From Struthio camelus (taxonomy: Eukaryota > Chordata > Aves > Struthioniformes > Struthionidae): DNA of 64,000 nt. The stretch covers positions 3,996,068 to 4,060,067 of the forward strand of contig NC_090944.1 of the NCBI RefSeq assembly GCF_040807025.1, given 5' to 3'. Of the stretch, positions 36,340 through 51,020 are shown piece by piece (the first letter of the stretch is position 1; each line of letters opens with the position of its first letter). A model generated the notes under the pieces. It was not told the DNA's origin and ran no database searches. It saw only the letters and a program-made list of their open reading frames with translations. The translations under genes were made by a program, and so were the position numbers.

Positions 36340-39300
36340 CTACGACAAGCCGAGCACCCCCAACACAATGCCCAGATCTCCTCTGCACCACGGAAAAAAA
36401 GGCCCAGCACCTTGAAAACATGGCCAGATCCCCTCAGCACCCCCACTACAAGCCCCGCACCTCCAAAACAATGCCCCGATCAACTCAGCAGCCGCACCAC
36501 AAGCCCTGAACCCCCAACGCAATGCCCAGATCCCCTCAGCACCCCTACCACAAGCCCAGCACCCCCAACACAATGCCCCGATCCCCTCAGCAACCCCAAA
36601 ACAAGGCCCAGATCCCCTCAGCAAACCCATTACAAGACCAGCTCCCCCGACACAAGGCTCACATCCCCTCAGCACTCGCACAACACACCCAGCACCCCCA
36701 ACACAAGGCCCAGATCCCCTCTGCACCCTGCATGACAATCCCAGCACCCCAAAAACAAGCCCCAGTTCCACTCAGCACTCCCACACGCCCCACACAACAA
36801 ACACAATGCCCAAATCCCCTCCGCACGCCCAAAACAAGGCCCTGATCCCATCTGCACTCCCAAAACACACCCAGCACTCCCACAACAAGCCCAGCACCCC
36901 CAGTGCAAGACCTAGCTCCCCTCAGCACCCCCACCACAAGCCCAGCACCCCTCAGCACCCCCAAAACAAGCCCTGCACCCCCACCACAATACCCCGATCC
37001 CCTCAGCAACCCCAAAACAAGGCCCACATCCCCTCAGCAAACCCATTACAAGACCAGCTCCCCCGACACAAGGCCCACATCCCATCAGCAGCCCGACCAC
37101 AAGCCCAGCACGCGTAACACAACACCCAGATCCCCTCTGCACCCCCACAACAAGCCCAGCACCCCCAGTGCAAGACCGAGCTCTCCTCAGCACCCCCACC
37201 ACAAGCCCAGCACCCACAACACAACGCCCAGCTCCCATCTGCACCGCAAAAACAAGGCCTGCACACGCAACACAAGCCCAGCACCTCAAAAACAAGCCCA
37301 GATCCCCTCAGCACCCCCACAACAAGGCCCAGCAACTCCCAACACAACGCCCAGCTCCCCTCTGCACTTCCACAAAAAGCCCAGCAGCCTGCATGACAAG
37401 CCCAGCACCTCAAAACAAGCCCCATATTCCCTCAGCACCCCCACAAGAAGGTCCAGATGCCCTCAGCACCCCCATGACAAGCCCAGATCCCCTCTGCACT
37501 CCCACAAGCCCAACACAACAAACACACAGCCCAGATCCCCTCTGCACCCCCATAACAGGCCCAACACCTCCAATACAAGCCCCAGATCCCCTCCGCACTC
37601 GCACAACACGCCCAGCTCCCCTAACACAAGCCCAGATCCCCTCTGCACCCCCACAACAAAGCCCAGCACAACAAACACAATGCCCAGATCCCCTCTGCAC
37701 CCCCACCACAAGGCCCTGATCCCCTCTGCACTCCCAAAACACATCCAGCACCTCGAAAACAAGCCCCTGATCCCCTCAGTACCCCCAATACAAGGCCCCG
37801 TTCTCCTCGGCACCCCCACCACAACGCCCAGATCCCCTCAGCACCCCCACCACAAGCCCAGCACCCCCAACACAATGCCCAGATCTCCTCTGCACCACGG
37901 AAAAAAAGGCCCAGCACCTCGAAAACATGGCCAGATCCCCTCAGCACCCCCACCACAAGCCCAGCACCCCCAACACAACGCCCAGATCCCCTCTGCACCC
38001 CCAAAACAAGGCTAGCACCCTGCATGACAAGCCCAGCACCTCAAAAACAAGCCAAGATTGCCTCAGCACCCCCACCACAAGCCCAGCACCCCCAAAACAA
38101 GCCCATCATCCCCTCAGCACTCCCCCAAGCCCAACACAACAAACACACAGCCCAGATCCCCTCAGCAGCCCCAACACAAGGCCCAGCACTCCCAAGACAA
38201 GGCCCAGACCCCTCAGTACCCCTATGACAAGTCCAACACCTCCGACACCATGCCCAGATCCCCTCTGCACCCCCACAACAAGCCCCAGATCCCCTCAGCA
38301 CTCCCACAAGCTCTACACAACAAACACAACGCCCAGATCCCCTGAGCACCCCCGACACACAGCCCAGATCCCCTAGGCACTCCCACATGCCCAACACAAC
38401 AAAAACACGGCCTGAATCAGCTCAGCATCCCCTCCACAAGCCCAGCACTCCAAAAACAACACCCAGCACCCCCAACACAATGCCCCGATCCCCTCAGCAA
38501 CCCCAAAACAAGGCCCACATCCCCTCAGCAAACCCATTACAAGACCAGCTCCCCCGACACAAGGCCCACATCCCAACAGCAGCCTGACCACAAGCCCAGC
38601 ACCCGTAACACAACACCGAGATCCCATCTGCACTCCCAAAAGAAGGCCCAGAACTCCCACAACAAGCCCAGCACCCCCAGTGCAAGACCTAGCTCTCCTC
38701 AGCACCCCCACCACAAGCCCAGCACCCCCACCACAACGCCCAGATACCCTCAGCACCCCCACCACAAGCCCAGCAACCCCAACACAATGCCCAGATCTCC
38801 TCTGCACCACGGAAAAAAGGCCCAGCACCTTGAAAACATGGCCAGATCCCCTCAGCACCCCCACTACAAGCCCCGCACCTCCAAAACAACGCCCCGATCC
38901 CCTCAGCACCCCCACCACAAGCCCAGCAACCCCAACGCAATGCCCAGATCCCCTCTGCACCCCTACCACAAGCCCAGCACCCCCAATACAAGGCCCCGAT
39001 CCCCTCAGCAACCCCAAAACAGGGCCCAGATCCCCTCAGCAAACCCATTACAAGACCAGCTCCCCCGACACAAGGCCCACATCCCCTCAGCACCCCCAAA
39101 ACAAGGCCCAGCAACTCCAACACAACGCCCAGCTCGCCTCTGCACCCCCACAAAAATCCCAGCCCCCGCAACACAAGCCCAACACCTCCAAAACAAGCCC
39201 AGATCCCCTCTGCACTCCCACAAGCCCAACACAACAAACACACAGCCCCGATCCCCTCTGCACCCCTATAACAGGCCCAACACCTCCAATACAAGCCCCA

Positions 39301-41350
39301 GATCCCCTCCGCATTCGCAAAACAGGCCCAACACCCCCAACACAAGGCCCAGATCCAATCAGCACCCCCACAACAAAGCCCAGCACCCCTAACACAACAC
39401 CCAGATCCCGTTCAGTACCCTCATGACAAGACCAGCACCCCCAACACAACACTCAGATCCCCCAAAACAAGGCCCAGCAACTCCAACACAATGCCCAGCT
39501 TCCCTCTGCACCCCCAAAACAAGCCCAGCACCCGCAACACAAGCCCAGCACCTCCAAAACAAGCCGATGATCCCCTTAGCACTCCCACAAGCCCAACACA
39601 ACAAACACACGGCCCAGATCTCCTCTGCACCCCCAACACAAAGCCCAGCACTCCCAAGACAAGGCCCAGACCCCTCTGCACCCCCATGACAAGCCCGACA
39701 CCCCCACAACAACTCCCAGATCCCCTCAGCACCCCCACCACAACGCCCAGACCCCTCAGTACCCCTACGACAAGCCGAGCACCCCCAACACAATGCCCAG
39801 ATCTCCTCTGCACCACGGAAAAAAAGGCCCAGCACCTTGAAAACATGGCCAGATCCCCTCAGCACCCCCACTACAAGCCCCGCACCTCCAAAACAATGCC
39901 CCGATCAACTCAGCAGCCGCACCACAAGCCCTGAACCCCCAACGCAATGCCCAGATCCCCTCAGCACCCCTACCACAAGCCCAGCACCCCCAACACAATG
40001 CCCCGATCCCCTCAGCAACCCCAAAACAAGGCCCAGATCCCCTCAGCAAACCCATTACAAGACCAGCTCCCCCGACACAAGGCTCACATCCCCTCAGCAC
40101 TCGCACAACACACCCAGCACCCCCAACACAAGGCCCAGATCCCCTCTGCACCCTGCATGACAATCCCAGCACCCCAAAAACAAGCCCCAGTTCCACTCAG
40201 CACTCCCACACGCCCCACACAACAAACACACGGCCCAGATCCCCTCCGCACGCCCAAAACAAGGCCCTGATCCCATCTGCACTCCCAAAACAAGGCCCAG
40301 CACTCCCACAACAAGCCCAGCACCCCCAGTGCAAGACCTAGCTCCCCTCAGCACCCCCACCACAAGCCCAGCACCCCTCAGCACCCCCAAAACAAGCCCT
40401 GCACCCCCACCACAATACCCCGATCCCCTCAGCAACCCCAAAACAAGGCCCACATCCCCTCAGCAAACCCATTACAAGACCAGCTCCCCCGACACAAGGC
40501 CCACATCCCATCAGCAGCCCGACCACAAGCCCAGCACGCGTAACACAACACCCAGATCCCCTCTGCACCCCCACAACAAGCCCAGCACCCCCAGTGCAAG
40601 ACCGAGCTCTCCTCAGCACCCCCACCACAAGCCCAGCACCCACAACACAACGCCCAGCTCCCATCTGCACCGCAAAAACAAGGCCTGCACACGCAACACA
40701 AGCCCAGCACCTCAAAAACAAGCCCAGATCCCCTCAGCACCCCCACAACAAGGCCCAGCAACTCCCAACACAACGCCCAGCTCCCCTCTGCACTTCCACA
40801 AAAAGCCCAGCAGCCTGCATGACAAGCCCAGCACCTCAAAACAAGCCCCATATTCCCTCAGCACCCCCACAAGAAGGTCCAGATCCCCTCAGCACCCCCA
40901 TGACAAGCCCAGATCCCCTCTGCACTCCCACAAGCCCAACACAACAAACACACAGCCCACATCCCCTCTGCACCCCCATAACAGGCCCAACACCTCCAAT
41001 ACAAGCCCCAGATCCCCTCCGCACTCGCACAACACGCCCAGCTCCCCTAACACAAGCCCAGATCCCCTCTGCACCCCCACAACAAAGCCCAGCACAACAA
41101 ACACAATGCCCAGATCCCCTCTGCACCCCCACCACAAGGCCCTGATCCCCTCTGCACTCCCAAAACACATCCAGCACCTCGAAAACAAGCCCCTGATCCC
41201 CTCAGTACCCCCAATACAAGGCCCCGTTCTCCTCAGCACCCCCACCACAACGCCCAGATCCCCTCAGCACCCCCACCACAAGCCCAGCACCCCCAACACA
41301 ATGCCCAGATCTCCTCTGCACCACAGAAAAAAAGGCCCAGCACCTCGAAA
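36340..41350 (+). repeat. Higher-order repeat D, two copies 3,425-3,426 bp apart
   Basis: 36,340-37,920 recurs at 39,765-41,350. The offset changes by one base near 36,900, marking a small indel. Intervening sequence 37,930-39,760 is a different arrangement of the same subunits. Confidence 0.7.
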
Positions 41351-43200
41351 ACATGGCCAGATCCCCTCAGCACCCCCACTACAAGCCCCGCATCTCCAAA
41401 ACAATGCCCGAGATCCCCTCAGCAGCCCCACCACAATGCCCAGATCCCCTCTGCACCCCCAATGCAATGCCCACATGCCCTCAGCACCCCTATCACAAGC
41501 CCAGCACCCCCTACAAAATGCCCCGATCCCCTCAGCACCCCCACCACAAGCCCTGCACCCCCAACACAATGCCCCAGATCCCCTCTGCACTTCCACAAAA
41601 AGCCCAGCAGCCTGCATGACAAGCCCAGCACCTCAAAACAAGCCCCATATTCCCTCAGCACTCCCACAAGAAGGTCCAGATGCCCTCAGCACCCCCATGA
41701 CAAGCCCAGATCCCCTCTGCACTCCCACAAGCCCAACACAACAAACACACAGCCCAGATCCCCTCTGCACCCCCATAACAGGCCCAACACCTCCAATACA
41801 AGCCCCAGATCCCCTCCGCACTCGCACAACACGCCCAGCTCCCCTAACACAAGCCCAGATCCCCTCTGCACCCCCACAACAAAGCCCAGCACAACAAACA
41901 CAATGCCCAGATCCCCTCTGCACCCCCACCACAAGGCCCTGATCCCCTCTGCACTCCCAAAACACATCCAGCACCTCGAAAACAAGCCCCTGATCCCCTC
42001 AGTACCCCCAATACAAGGCCCCGTTCTCCTCAGCACCCCCACCACAACGCCCAGATCCCCTCAGCACCCCCACCACAAGCCCAGCACCCCCAACACAATG
42101 CCCAGATCTCCTCTGCACCACAGAAAAAAAGGCCCAGCACCTCGAAAACATGGCCAGATCCCCTCAGCACCCCCACTACAAGCCCCGCATCTCCAAAACA
42201 ATGCCCGAGATCCCCTCAGCAGCCCCACCACAATGCCCAGATCCCCTCTGCACCCCCAATGCAATGCCCACATGCCCTCAGCACCCCTATCACAAGCCCA
42301 GCACCCCCTACAAAATGCCCCGATCCCCTCAGCACCCCCACCACAAGCCCTGCACCCCCAACACAATGCCCCAGATCCCCTCTGCACTTCCACAAAAAGC
42401 CCAGCAGCCTGCATGACAAGCCCAGCACCTCAAAACAAGCCCCATATTCCCTCAGCACTCCCACAAGAAGGTCCAGATGCCCTCAGCACCCCCATGACAA
42501 GCCCAGATCCCCTCTGCACTCCCACAAGCCCAACACAACAAACACACAGCCCAGATCCCCTCTGCACCCCCATAACAGGCCCAACACCTCCAATACAAGC
42601 CCCAGATCCCCTCCGCACTCGCACAACACGCCCAGCTCCCCTAACACAAGCCCAGATCCCCTCTGCACCCCCACAACAAAGCCCAGCACACCAAACACAA
42701 TGCCCAGATCCCCTCAGCACCCCCACCACAAGGCCCTGATCCCCTCTGCATTCCCAAAACACATCCAGCACCTCGAAAACAAGCCCCTGATCCCCTCAGT
42801 ACCCCCAATACAAGGCCCCGTTCTCCTCAGCACCCCCACCACAACGCCCAGATCCCCTCAGCACCCCCACCACAAGCCCAGCACCCCCAACACAATGCCC
42901 AGATCTCCTCTGCACCACGGAAAAAAAGGCCCAGCACCTCGAAAACATGGCCAGATCCCCTCAGCACCCCCACTACAAGCCCCGCATCTCCAAAACAATG
43001 CCCGAGATCCCCTCAGCAGCCCCACCACAATGCCCAGATCCCCTCTGCACCCCCAACGCAATGCCCACATGCCCTCAGCACCCCTATCACAAGCCCAGCA
43101 CCCCCTACAAAATGCCCCGATCCCCTCAGCACCCCCACCACAAGCCCTGCACCCCCAACACAATGCCCCAGATCCCCTCAGCAACCCCAAAACAAGGCCC
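40800..43200 (+). repeat. Higher-order repeat E, period 797 bp, about three copies
   Basis: Landmarks at 40,836, 41,633 and 42,430, and at 41,353, 42,150 and 42,947, are exactly 797 bp apart. The first two copies share a CACAGAAAAAA variant of the CACGGAAAAAA marker (about 41,322 and 42,119), while the third does not. Confidence 0.85.
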
Positions 43201-44919
43201 ACATCCCCTCAGCAAACCCATTACAAGACCAGCTCCCCCGACACAAGGCCCACATCCCCTCAGCACCCGCAAAACAAGGCCCAGCAACTCCAACACAACG
43301 CCCAGCTCCCCTCTGCACTTCCACAAAAAGCCCAGCAGCCTGCATGACAAGCCCAGCACCTCAAAACAAGCCCCATATTCCCTCAGCACCCCCACAAGAA
43401 GGTCCAGATCCCCTCAGCACCCCCATGACAAGCCCAGATCCCCTCTGCACTCCCACAAGCCCAACACAACAAACACACAGCCCAGATCCCCTCTGCACCC
43501 CCATAACAGGCCCAACACCTCCAATACAAGCCCCAGATCCCCTCCGCACTCCCAAAACACGCCCAGCACCCACAACACAATGCCCAGATCCCCTCTGCAC
43601 CCCCACAACAAAGCCCAGCACCCCGAACACAAAGCCCAGATCGCCTCAGCACCCCCACCACGAGCCCAGCACCCCCAACACAATGCCCAGATCCCCTCAG
43701 CAACCCCAAAACAAGGCCCTGATCCCCTCAGCAAACCCATTACAAGACCAGCTCCCCCGACACAAGGCCCACATCCCCTCAGCACCCCCAACACAACGCC
43801 CAGCACTCCCAAGACAAGGCCCAGACCCCTCAGTACCCCTACGACAAGCCCAGCACCTCCACCACAATGCCCAGATCCCGTCAGCACGTCCACGACAAGC
43901 CCAGCGCACCCAACACAAGGCCCACATCCCCTCAGCACCCCTAAAACAAGGCCCAGCAACTCCAACACAACGCCCAGCTCCCCTCTGCCCTTCCACAAAA
44001 AGCCCAGCAGCCTGCATGACAAGCCCAGCACCTCAAAACAAGCCCCATATTCCCTCAGCACCCCCACAAGAAGGTCCAGATCCCCTCAGCACCCCCATGA
44101 CAAGCCCAGATCCCCTCTGCACTCCCACAAGCCCAACACAACAAACACACAGCCCAGATCCCCTCTGCACCCCCATAACAGGCCCAACACCTCCAATACA
44201 AGCCCCAGATCCCCTCCGCACTGGCACTACACGCCCAGCCTCCCTAACACAAGCCCAGATCCCCTCAGCACCACTATGACAAGTCCAGCACCCCCACCAC
44301 AAGGCCCAGATCCCCTCTGCACCCCCACAACAAAGCCCAGCACCTCAAAAACAATGTCCAGATCCCCTCTGCACCCCCACAACAAAGCCCAGCACCCCAA
44401 ACACAACGCCCAGATCCCTTCAGCACCCCCATGACAAGCCCAGCACCCCCAACACAACGCCCAGATCCCCCAAAACAAGGCCCAGCAACTCCAACACAAC
44501 GCCCAGCTATCCTCTGCACCCCCAAAACAAGCCCAGCACCCGCAACACAAGCCCAGCACCTCCAAAACAAGCCCATGATCCCCTCAACACTTCCACAAGC
44601 TCAACACAACAAACACACAGCCCAGATCCCCTCTGCACCCCCATAACAGGCCCAACACCTCCAATACAAGCCCCAGATCCCCTACACACTCGCACAACAC
44701 GCCCAGCTCCCCTAACACAAGCCCAGATCCCCTCAGCACCACTATGACAAGTCCAGCACCCCCAACACAAGGCCCAGATCCCCTCTGCACCCCCACAACA
44801 AAGCCCAGCACACCAAACACAATGCCCAGATCCCCTCAGCACCCCCACCACAAGCCCAGCACACCAAACACAATGCCCAGATCCCCTCAGCACCCCCACC
44901 GCAAGGCCCTGATCCCCTC

Positions 44920-47900
44920 TGCACTCCCAAAACACATCCAGCACCTCGAAAACAAGCCCCTGATCCCCTCAGTACCCCCAATACAAGGCCCCGTTCTCCT
45001 CAGCACCCCCACCACAACGCCCAGATCCCCTCAGCACCCCCACCACAAGCCCAGCACCCCCAACACAATGCCCAGATCTCCTCTGCACCACGGAAAAAAA
45101 GGCCCAGCACCTCGAAAACATGGCCAGATCCCCTCAGCACCCCCACTACAAGCCCCGCATCTCCAAAACAATGCCCGAGATCCCCTCAGCAGCCCCACCA
45201 CAATGCCCAGATCCCCTCTGCACCCCCAACGCAATGCCCACATGCCCTCAGCACCCCTATCACAAGCCCAGCACCCCCTACAAAATGCCCCGATCCCCTC
45301 AGCACCCCCACCACAAGCCCAGCATCCCCAACACAATGCCCAGATCTCCTCTGCACCACGGAAAAAAAGGCCCAGCACCTCGAAAACATGGCCAGATCCC
45401 CTCAGCACCCCCACTACAAGCCCCGCACCTCCAAAACAATGCCCCGATCAACTCAGCAGCCGCACCACAAGCCCTGAACCCCCAATGCAATACCCAGATC
45501 CCCTCAGCACCCCTACCACAAGCCTAGCACCCCCAACACAATGCCCCGATCCCCTCAGCAACCCCAAAACAAGGCCCACATCCCCTCAGCAAACCCATTA
45601 CAAGACCAGCTCCCCCGACGCAAGGCCCACATCCCATCAGCAGCCCGACCACAAGCCCAGCACCCGTAACACAACACTGAGATCCCCTCTGCACCCCCAC
45701 CACAAGCCCAGCACCCCCAGTGCAAGACCGAGCTCTCCTCAGCACCCCCACCACAAGCCCAGCACCCACAACACAACGCCCAGCTCCCATCTGCACCGCA
45801 AAAACAAGGCCTGCACACGCAACACAAGCCCAGCACCTCAAAAACAAGCCCAGATCCCCTCAGCACCCCCACAACAAGGCCCAGCAACTCCCAACACAAC
45901 GCCCAGCTCCCCTCTGCACTTCCACAAAAAGCCCAGCAGCCTGCATGACAAGCCCAGCACCTCAAAACAAGCCCCATATTCCCTCAGCACCCCCACAAGA
46001 AGGTCCAGATCCCCTCAGCACTCCCATGACAAGCCCAGATCCCCTCTGCACTCCCACAAGCCCAACACAACAAACACACAGCCCAGATCCCCTCCGCACA
46101 CCCATAACAGGCCCAACACCTCCAATACAAGCCCCAGATCCCCTCTGCACCCCCACCACAAGGCCCTGATCCCCTCTGCACTCCCAAAACACATCCAGCA
46201 CCTCGAAAACAAGCCCCTGATCCCCTCAGTACCCCCAATACAAGGCCCCGTTCTCCTCAGCACCCCCACCACAACGCCCAGATCCCCTCAGCACCCCCAC
46301 CACAAGCCCAGCACCCCCAACACAATGCCCAGATCTCCTCTGCACCACGGAAAAAAAGGCCCAGCACCTCGAAAACATGGCCAGATCCCCTCAGCACCCC
46401 CACTACAAGCCCCGCATCTCCAAAACAATGCCCGAGATCCCCTCAGCAGCCCCACCACAATGCCCAGATCCCCTCTGCACCCCCAACGCAATGCCCACAT
46501 GCCCTCAGCACCCCTATCACAAGCCCAGCACCCCCTACAAAATGCCCCGATCCCCTCAGCACCCCCACCACAAGCCCAGCATCCCCAACACAATGCCCAG
46601 ATCTCCTCTGCACCACGGAAAAAAAGGCCCAGCACCTCGAAAACATGGCCAGATCCCCTCAGCACCCCCACTACAAGCCCCGCACCTCCAAAACAATGCC
46701 CCGATCAACTCAGCAGCCGCACCACAAGCCCTGAACCCCCAATGCAATACCCAGATCCCCTCAGCACCCCTACCACAAGCCTAGCACCCCCAACACAATG
46801 CCCCGATCCCCTCAGCAACCCCAAAACAAGGCCCACATCCCCTCAGCAAACCCATTACAAGACCAGCTCCCCCGACGCAAGGCCCACATCCCATCAGCAG
46901 CCCGACCACAAGCCCAGCACCCGTAACACAACACTGAGATCCCCTCTGCACCCCCACCACAAGCCCAGCACCCCCAGTGCAAGACCGAGCTCTCCTCAGC
47001 ACCCCCACCACAAGCCCAGCACCCACAACACAACGCCCAGCTCCCATCTGCACCGCAAAAACAAGGCCTGCACACGCAACACAAGCCCAGCACCTCAAAA
47101 ACAAGCCCAGATCCCCTCAGCACCCCCACAACAAGGCCCAGCAACTCCCAACACAACGCCCAGCTCCCCTCTGCACTTCCACAAAAAGCCCAGCAGCCTG
47201 CATGACAAGCCCAGCACCTCAAAACAAGCCCCATATTCCCTCAGCACCCCCACAAGAAGGTCCAGATCCCCTCAGCACTCCCATGACAAGCCCAGATCCC
47301 CTCTGCACTCCCACAAGCCCAACACAACAAACACACAGCCCAGATCCCCTCCGCACACCCATAACAGGCCCAACACCTCCAATACAAGCCCCAGATCCCC
47401 TCTGCACCCCCACCACAAGGCCCTGATCCCCTCTGCACTCCCAAAACACATCCAGCACCTCGAAAACAAGCCCCTGATCCCCTCAGTACCCCCAATACAA
47501 GGCCCCGTTCTCCTCAGCACCCCCACCACAACGCCCAGATCCCCTCAGCACCCCCACCACAAGCCCAGCACCCCCAACACAATGCCCAGATCTCCTCTGC
47601 ACCACGGAAAAAAAGGCCCAGCACCTCGAAAACATGGCCAGATCCCCTCAGCACCCCCACTACAAGCCCCGCATCTCCAAAACAATGCCCGAGATCCCCT
47701 CAGCAGCCCCACCACAATGCCCAGATCCCCTCTGCACCCCCAACGCAATGCCCACATGCCCTCAGCACCCCTATCACAAGCCCAGCACCCCCTACAAAAT
47801 GCCCCGATCCCCTCAGCACCCCCACCACAAGCCCTGCACCCCCAACACAATGCCCCAGCTCCCCTCTGCACTTCCACAAAAAGCCCAGCAGCCTGCATGA
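44920..47900 (+). repeat. Higher-order repeat F, period 1,257 bp, two full copies plus a part
   Basis: Landmarks at 45,031, 46,288 and 47,545, and at 45,120, 46,377 and 47,634, are 1,257 bp apart. The two full copies look identical by eye over long stretches. 1,257 is divisible by three, which allows the 1,138-codon open frame at 44,744-48,160. Confidence 0.85.
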
Positions 47901-50441
47901 CAAGCCCAGCACCTCAAAACAAGCCCCATATTCCCTCAGCACCCCCACAAGAAGGTCCAGATCCCCTCAGCACCCCCATGACAAGCCCAGATCCCCTCTG
48001 CACTCCCACAAGCCCAACACAACAAACACACAGCCCAGATCCCCTCTGCACCCCCATAACAGGCCCAACACCTCCAATACAAGCCCCAGATCCCCTCCGC
48101 ACTGGCACTACACGCCCAGCCTCCCTAACACAAGCCAAGATCCCCTCAGCACCACTATGACAAGTCCAGCACCCCCAACACAAGGCCCAGATCCCCTCTG
48201 CACCCCCACAACAAAGCCCAGCACCTCAAAAACAATGTCCAGATCCCCTCAGCAACCCCAAAACAAGGCCCACATCCCCTCAGCAAACCCATTACAAGAC
48301 CAGCTCCCCCGACACAAGGCCCACATCCCCTCAGCACCCCTAAAACAAGGCCCAGCAACTCCAACACAACGCCCAGCTCCCCTCTGCACTTCCACAAAAA
48401 GCCCAGCAGCCTGCATGACAAGCCCAGCACCTCAAAACAAGCCCCATATTCCCTCAGCACCCCCACAAGAAGGTCCAGATCCCCTCAGCACCCCCATGAC
48501 AAGCCCAGATCCCCTCTGCACTCCCACAAGCCCAACACAACAAACACACAGCCCAGATCCCCTCTGCACCCCCATAACAGGCCCAACACCTCCAATACAA
48601 GCCCCAGATCCCCTCCGCACTCGCACAACACGCCCAGCTCCCCTAACACAAGCCCAGATCCCCTCAGCACCACTATGACAAGTCCAGCACCCCCAACACA
48701 AGGCCCAGATCCCCTAAGCACCCCCACAACAAAGCCCAGCACCTCAAAAACAATGCCCAGGTCCCCTAAACACCCCCACAACAAGCCCAGCACCCCGAAC
48801 ACAATGCCCCGATCCCGTTCAGTACCCTCATGACAAGACCAGCACCCCCAACACAACACTCAGCTCCACTGAGCAGCCCGAAAACAAGCCTAGCACCCCC
48901 AACACAACACCCAGATCCCCCGACACAAGGCCCAGCACCTCCAACACAATGCCCAGCTCCCCTCTGCCCCCCTCAAAACAAGGCTAGCACCCTGCATGAC
49001 AAGCCCAGCACCTCGAAAACAAGCCCATGATCCCCTCAGCACTCCCACAAGCCCAACACAACAAACACACGGCCCAGATCTCCTCTGCACCCCCAAAACA
49101 AGGCCCAGTACTCCCAAGACAAGGCCCAGACCCCTCGGTACCCCGATGACAAGCCCAACACCTCTGACACCGTGCCCTGATCCCCTCAGCACCCCCACAA
49201 CAAGCCCCAGATCCCCTCAGCACTCCCAGAAGCCCAACACAACAAACACACAGCCCAGATCCCCTCTGCACCCCCATAACAGGCCCAGCACCTCCACCAC
49301 AATGCCCAGATCCCGTCAGCACGTCCACGACAAGCCCAGCGCACCCAACACAAGCCCCAGATCCCTTCTGCACTCGCACAACACGCCCAGCACCCCCAAC
49401 ACAAGGACCAGATCCCCTCAGCACCACTATGACAAGTCCAGCCCCCACAACACACGGCCCAGATCCCCTCTGCACCCCCACAACAAAGCCCAGCACCTCA
49501 AAAAAAATGCCCAGATCCCCTAAGCACCCCCACAACAAAGCCCCGCACCCCGAACACAACGCCCCGATCCCCTCAGCACCCCCACCACAAGCCCAGCACC
49601 CCCAACACAACGCCCAAATCCCCTCAGCACCCCCACCACAAGCCCCAGATCCCCTCAGCACTCCCACAAGCTCAACACAACAAACACACCGCCCAGATCC
49701 CCTCTGCACACCCACCAGAAGCCCAGCACCCCCAATGCAATGCCCAGATCCCCTCAGCACCCTGAACACAACGCCCAGCACCCCCAACACAACGCCCAGA
49801 TCCCCTCAGCAATCTGCATCACAAGCCCAGCACCCCGAACACAACGCCCAGATACCCTCAGCACCCCCACCACAAGCCCAGCACCCCAAACACAATGCCC
49901 AGATCCCCTTCAGTACCCTCATGACAAGACCAGCACCCCCAACACAACACTCAGCTCCACTGAGCAGCCCGAAAACAAGCCTAGCACCCCCAACACAACA
50001 CCCAGATCCCCCGACACAAGGCCCAGCACCTCCAACACAATGCCCAGCTCCCCTCTTCACCCCCAAAACAAGCCCAGCACCCGCAACACAAGCCCAGCAC
50101 CTCAAAACAAGCCCATGATCCCCTCAACACTCCCACAAGCTCAACACAACAAACACACAGCCCAGATCCCCTCTGCACCCCCATAACAGGCCCAACACCT
50201 CCAATACAAGCCCCAGATCCCCTCCGCACTCCCAAAACACGCCCAGCACCCACAACACAATGCCCAGATCCCCTCTGCACCCCCACAACAAAGCCCAGCA
50301 CCCCCAACACAAAGCCCAGATCCCCTCAGCACCCCCACCACAAGCCCAGCACCCCCAACACAACGCCCAGATCCCCTCTGCACCCCCAAAACAAGGCTAG
50401 CAGCCTGCATGACAAGCCCAGCACCTAGAAAACAAGCCCAG

Positions 50442-51020
50442 ATCGCCTCAGCACCCCCACCACGAGCCCAGCACCCCCAACACAATGCCCAGATCCCCTC
50501 AGCAACCCCAAAACAAGGCCCACATCCCCTCAGCAAACCCATTACAAGACCAGCTCCCCCGACACAAGGCCCACATCCCCTCAGCACCCCCAACACAACG
50601 CCCAGCACTCCCAAGACAAGGCCCAGACCCCTCAGTACCCCTACGACAAGCCCAGCACCTCCACCACAATGCCCAGATCCCGTCAGCACGTCCACGACAA
50701 GCCCAGCGCACCCAACACAAGGCCCACATCCCCTCAGCACCCCTAAAACAAGGCCCAGCAACTCCAACACAACGCCCAGCTCCCCTCTGCCCTTCCACAA
50801 AAAGCCCAGCAGCCTGCATGACAAGCCCAGCACCTCAAAACAAGCCCCATATTCCCTCAGCACCCCCACAAGAAGGTCCAGATCCCCTCAGCACCCCCAT
50901 GACACAACCCAGATCCCCTCTGCACTCCCACAAGCCCAACACAACAAACACACAGCCCAGATCCCCTCTGCACCCCCATAACAGGCCCAACACCTCCAAT
51001 ACAAGCCCCAGATCCCCTCC
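50442..51020 (+). repeat. Dispersed duplicate of 43,640-44,220
   Basis: The segment with the unusual CCCCACCACGAGCCCAGC variant at 43,640 recurs 6,802 bp away with very few changes, so some copying events were not between neighbours. Confidence 0.65.

Noticed and set aside
44744..48160. 1,138-codon reading frame as a giant repeat protein
   Set aside because: Explained by T-poor composition, subunits divisible by three and the 1,257-bp HOR; no sign of codon-level constraint.
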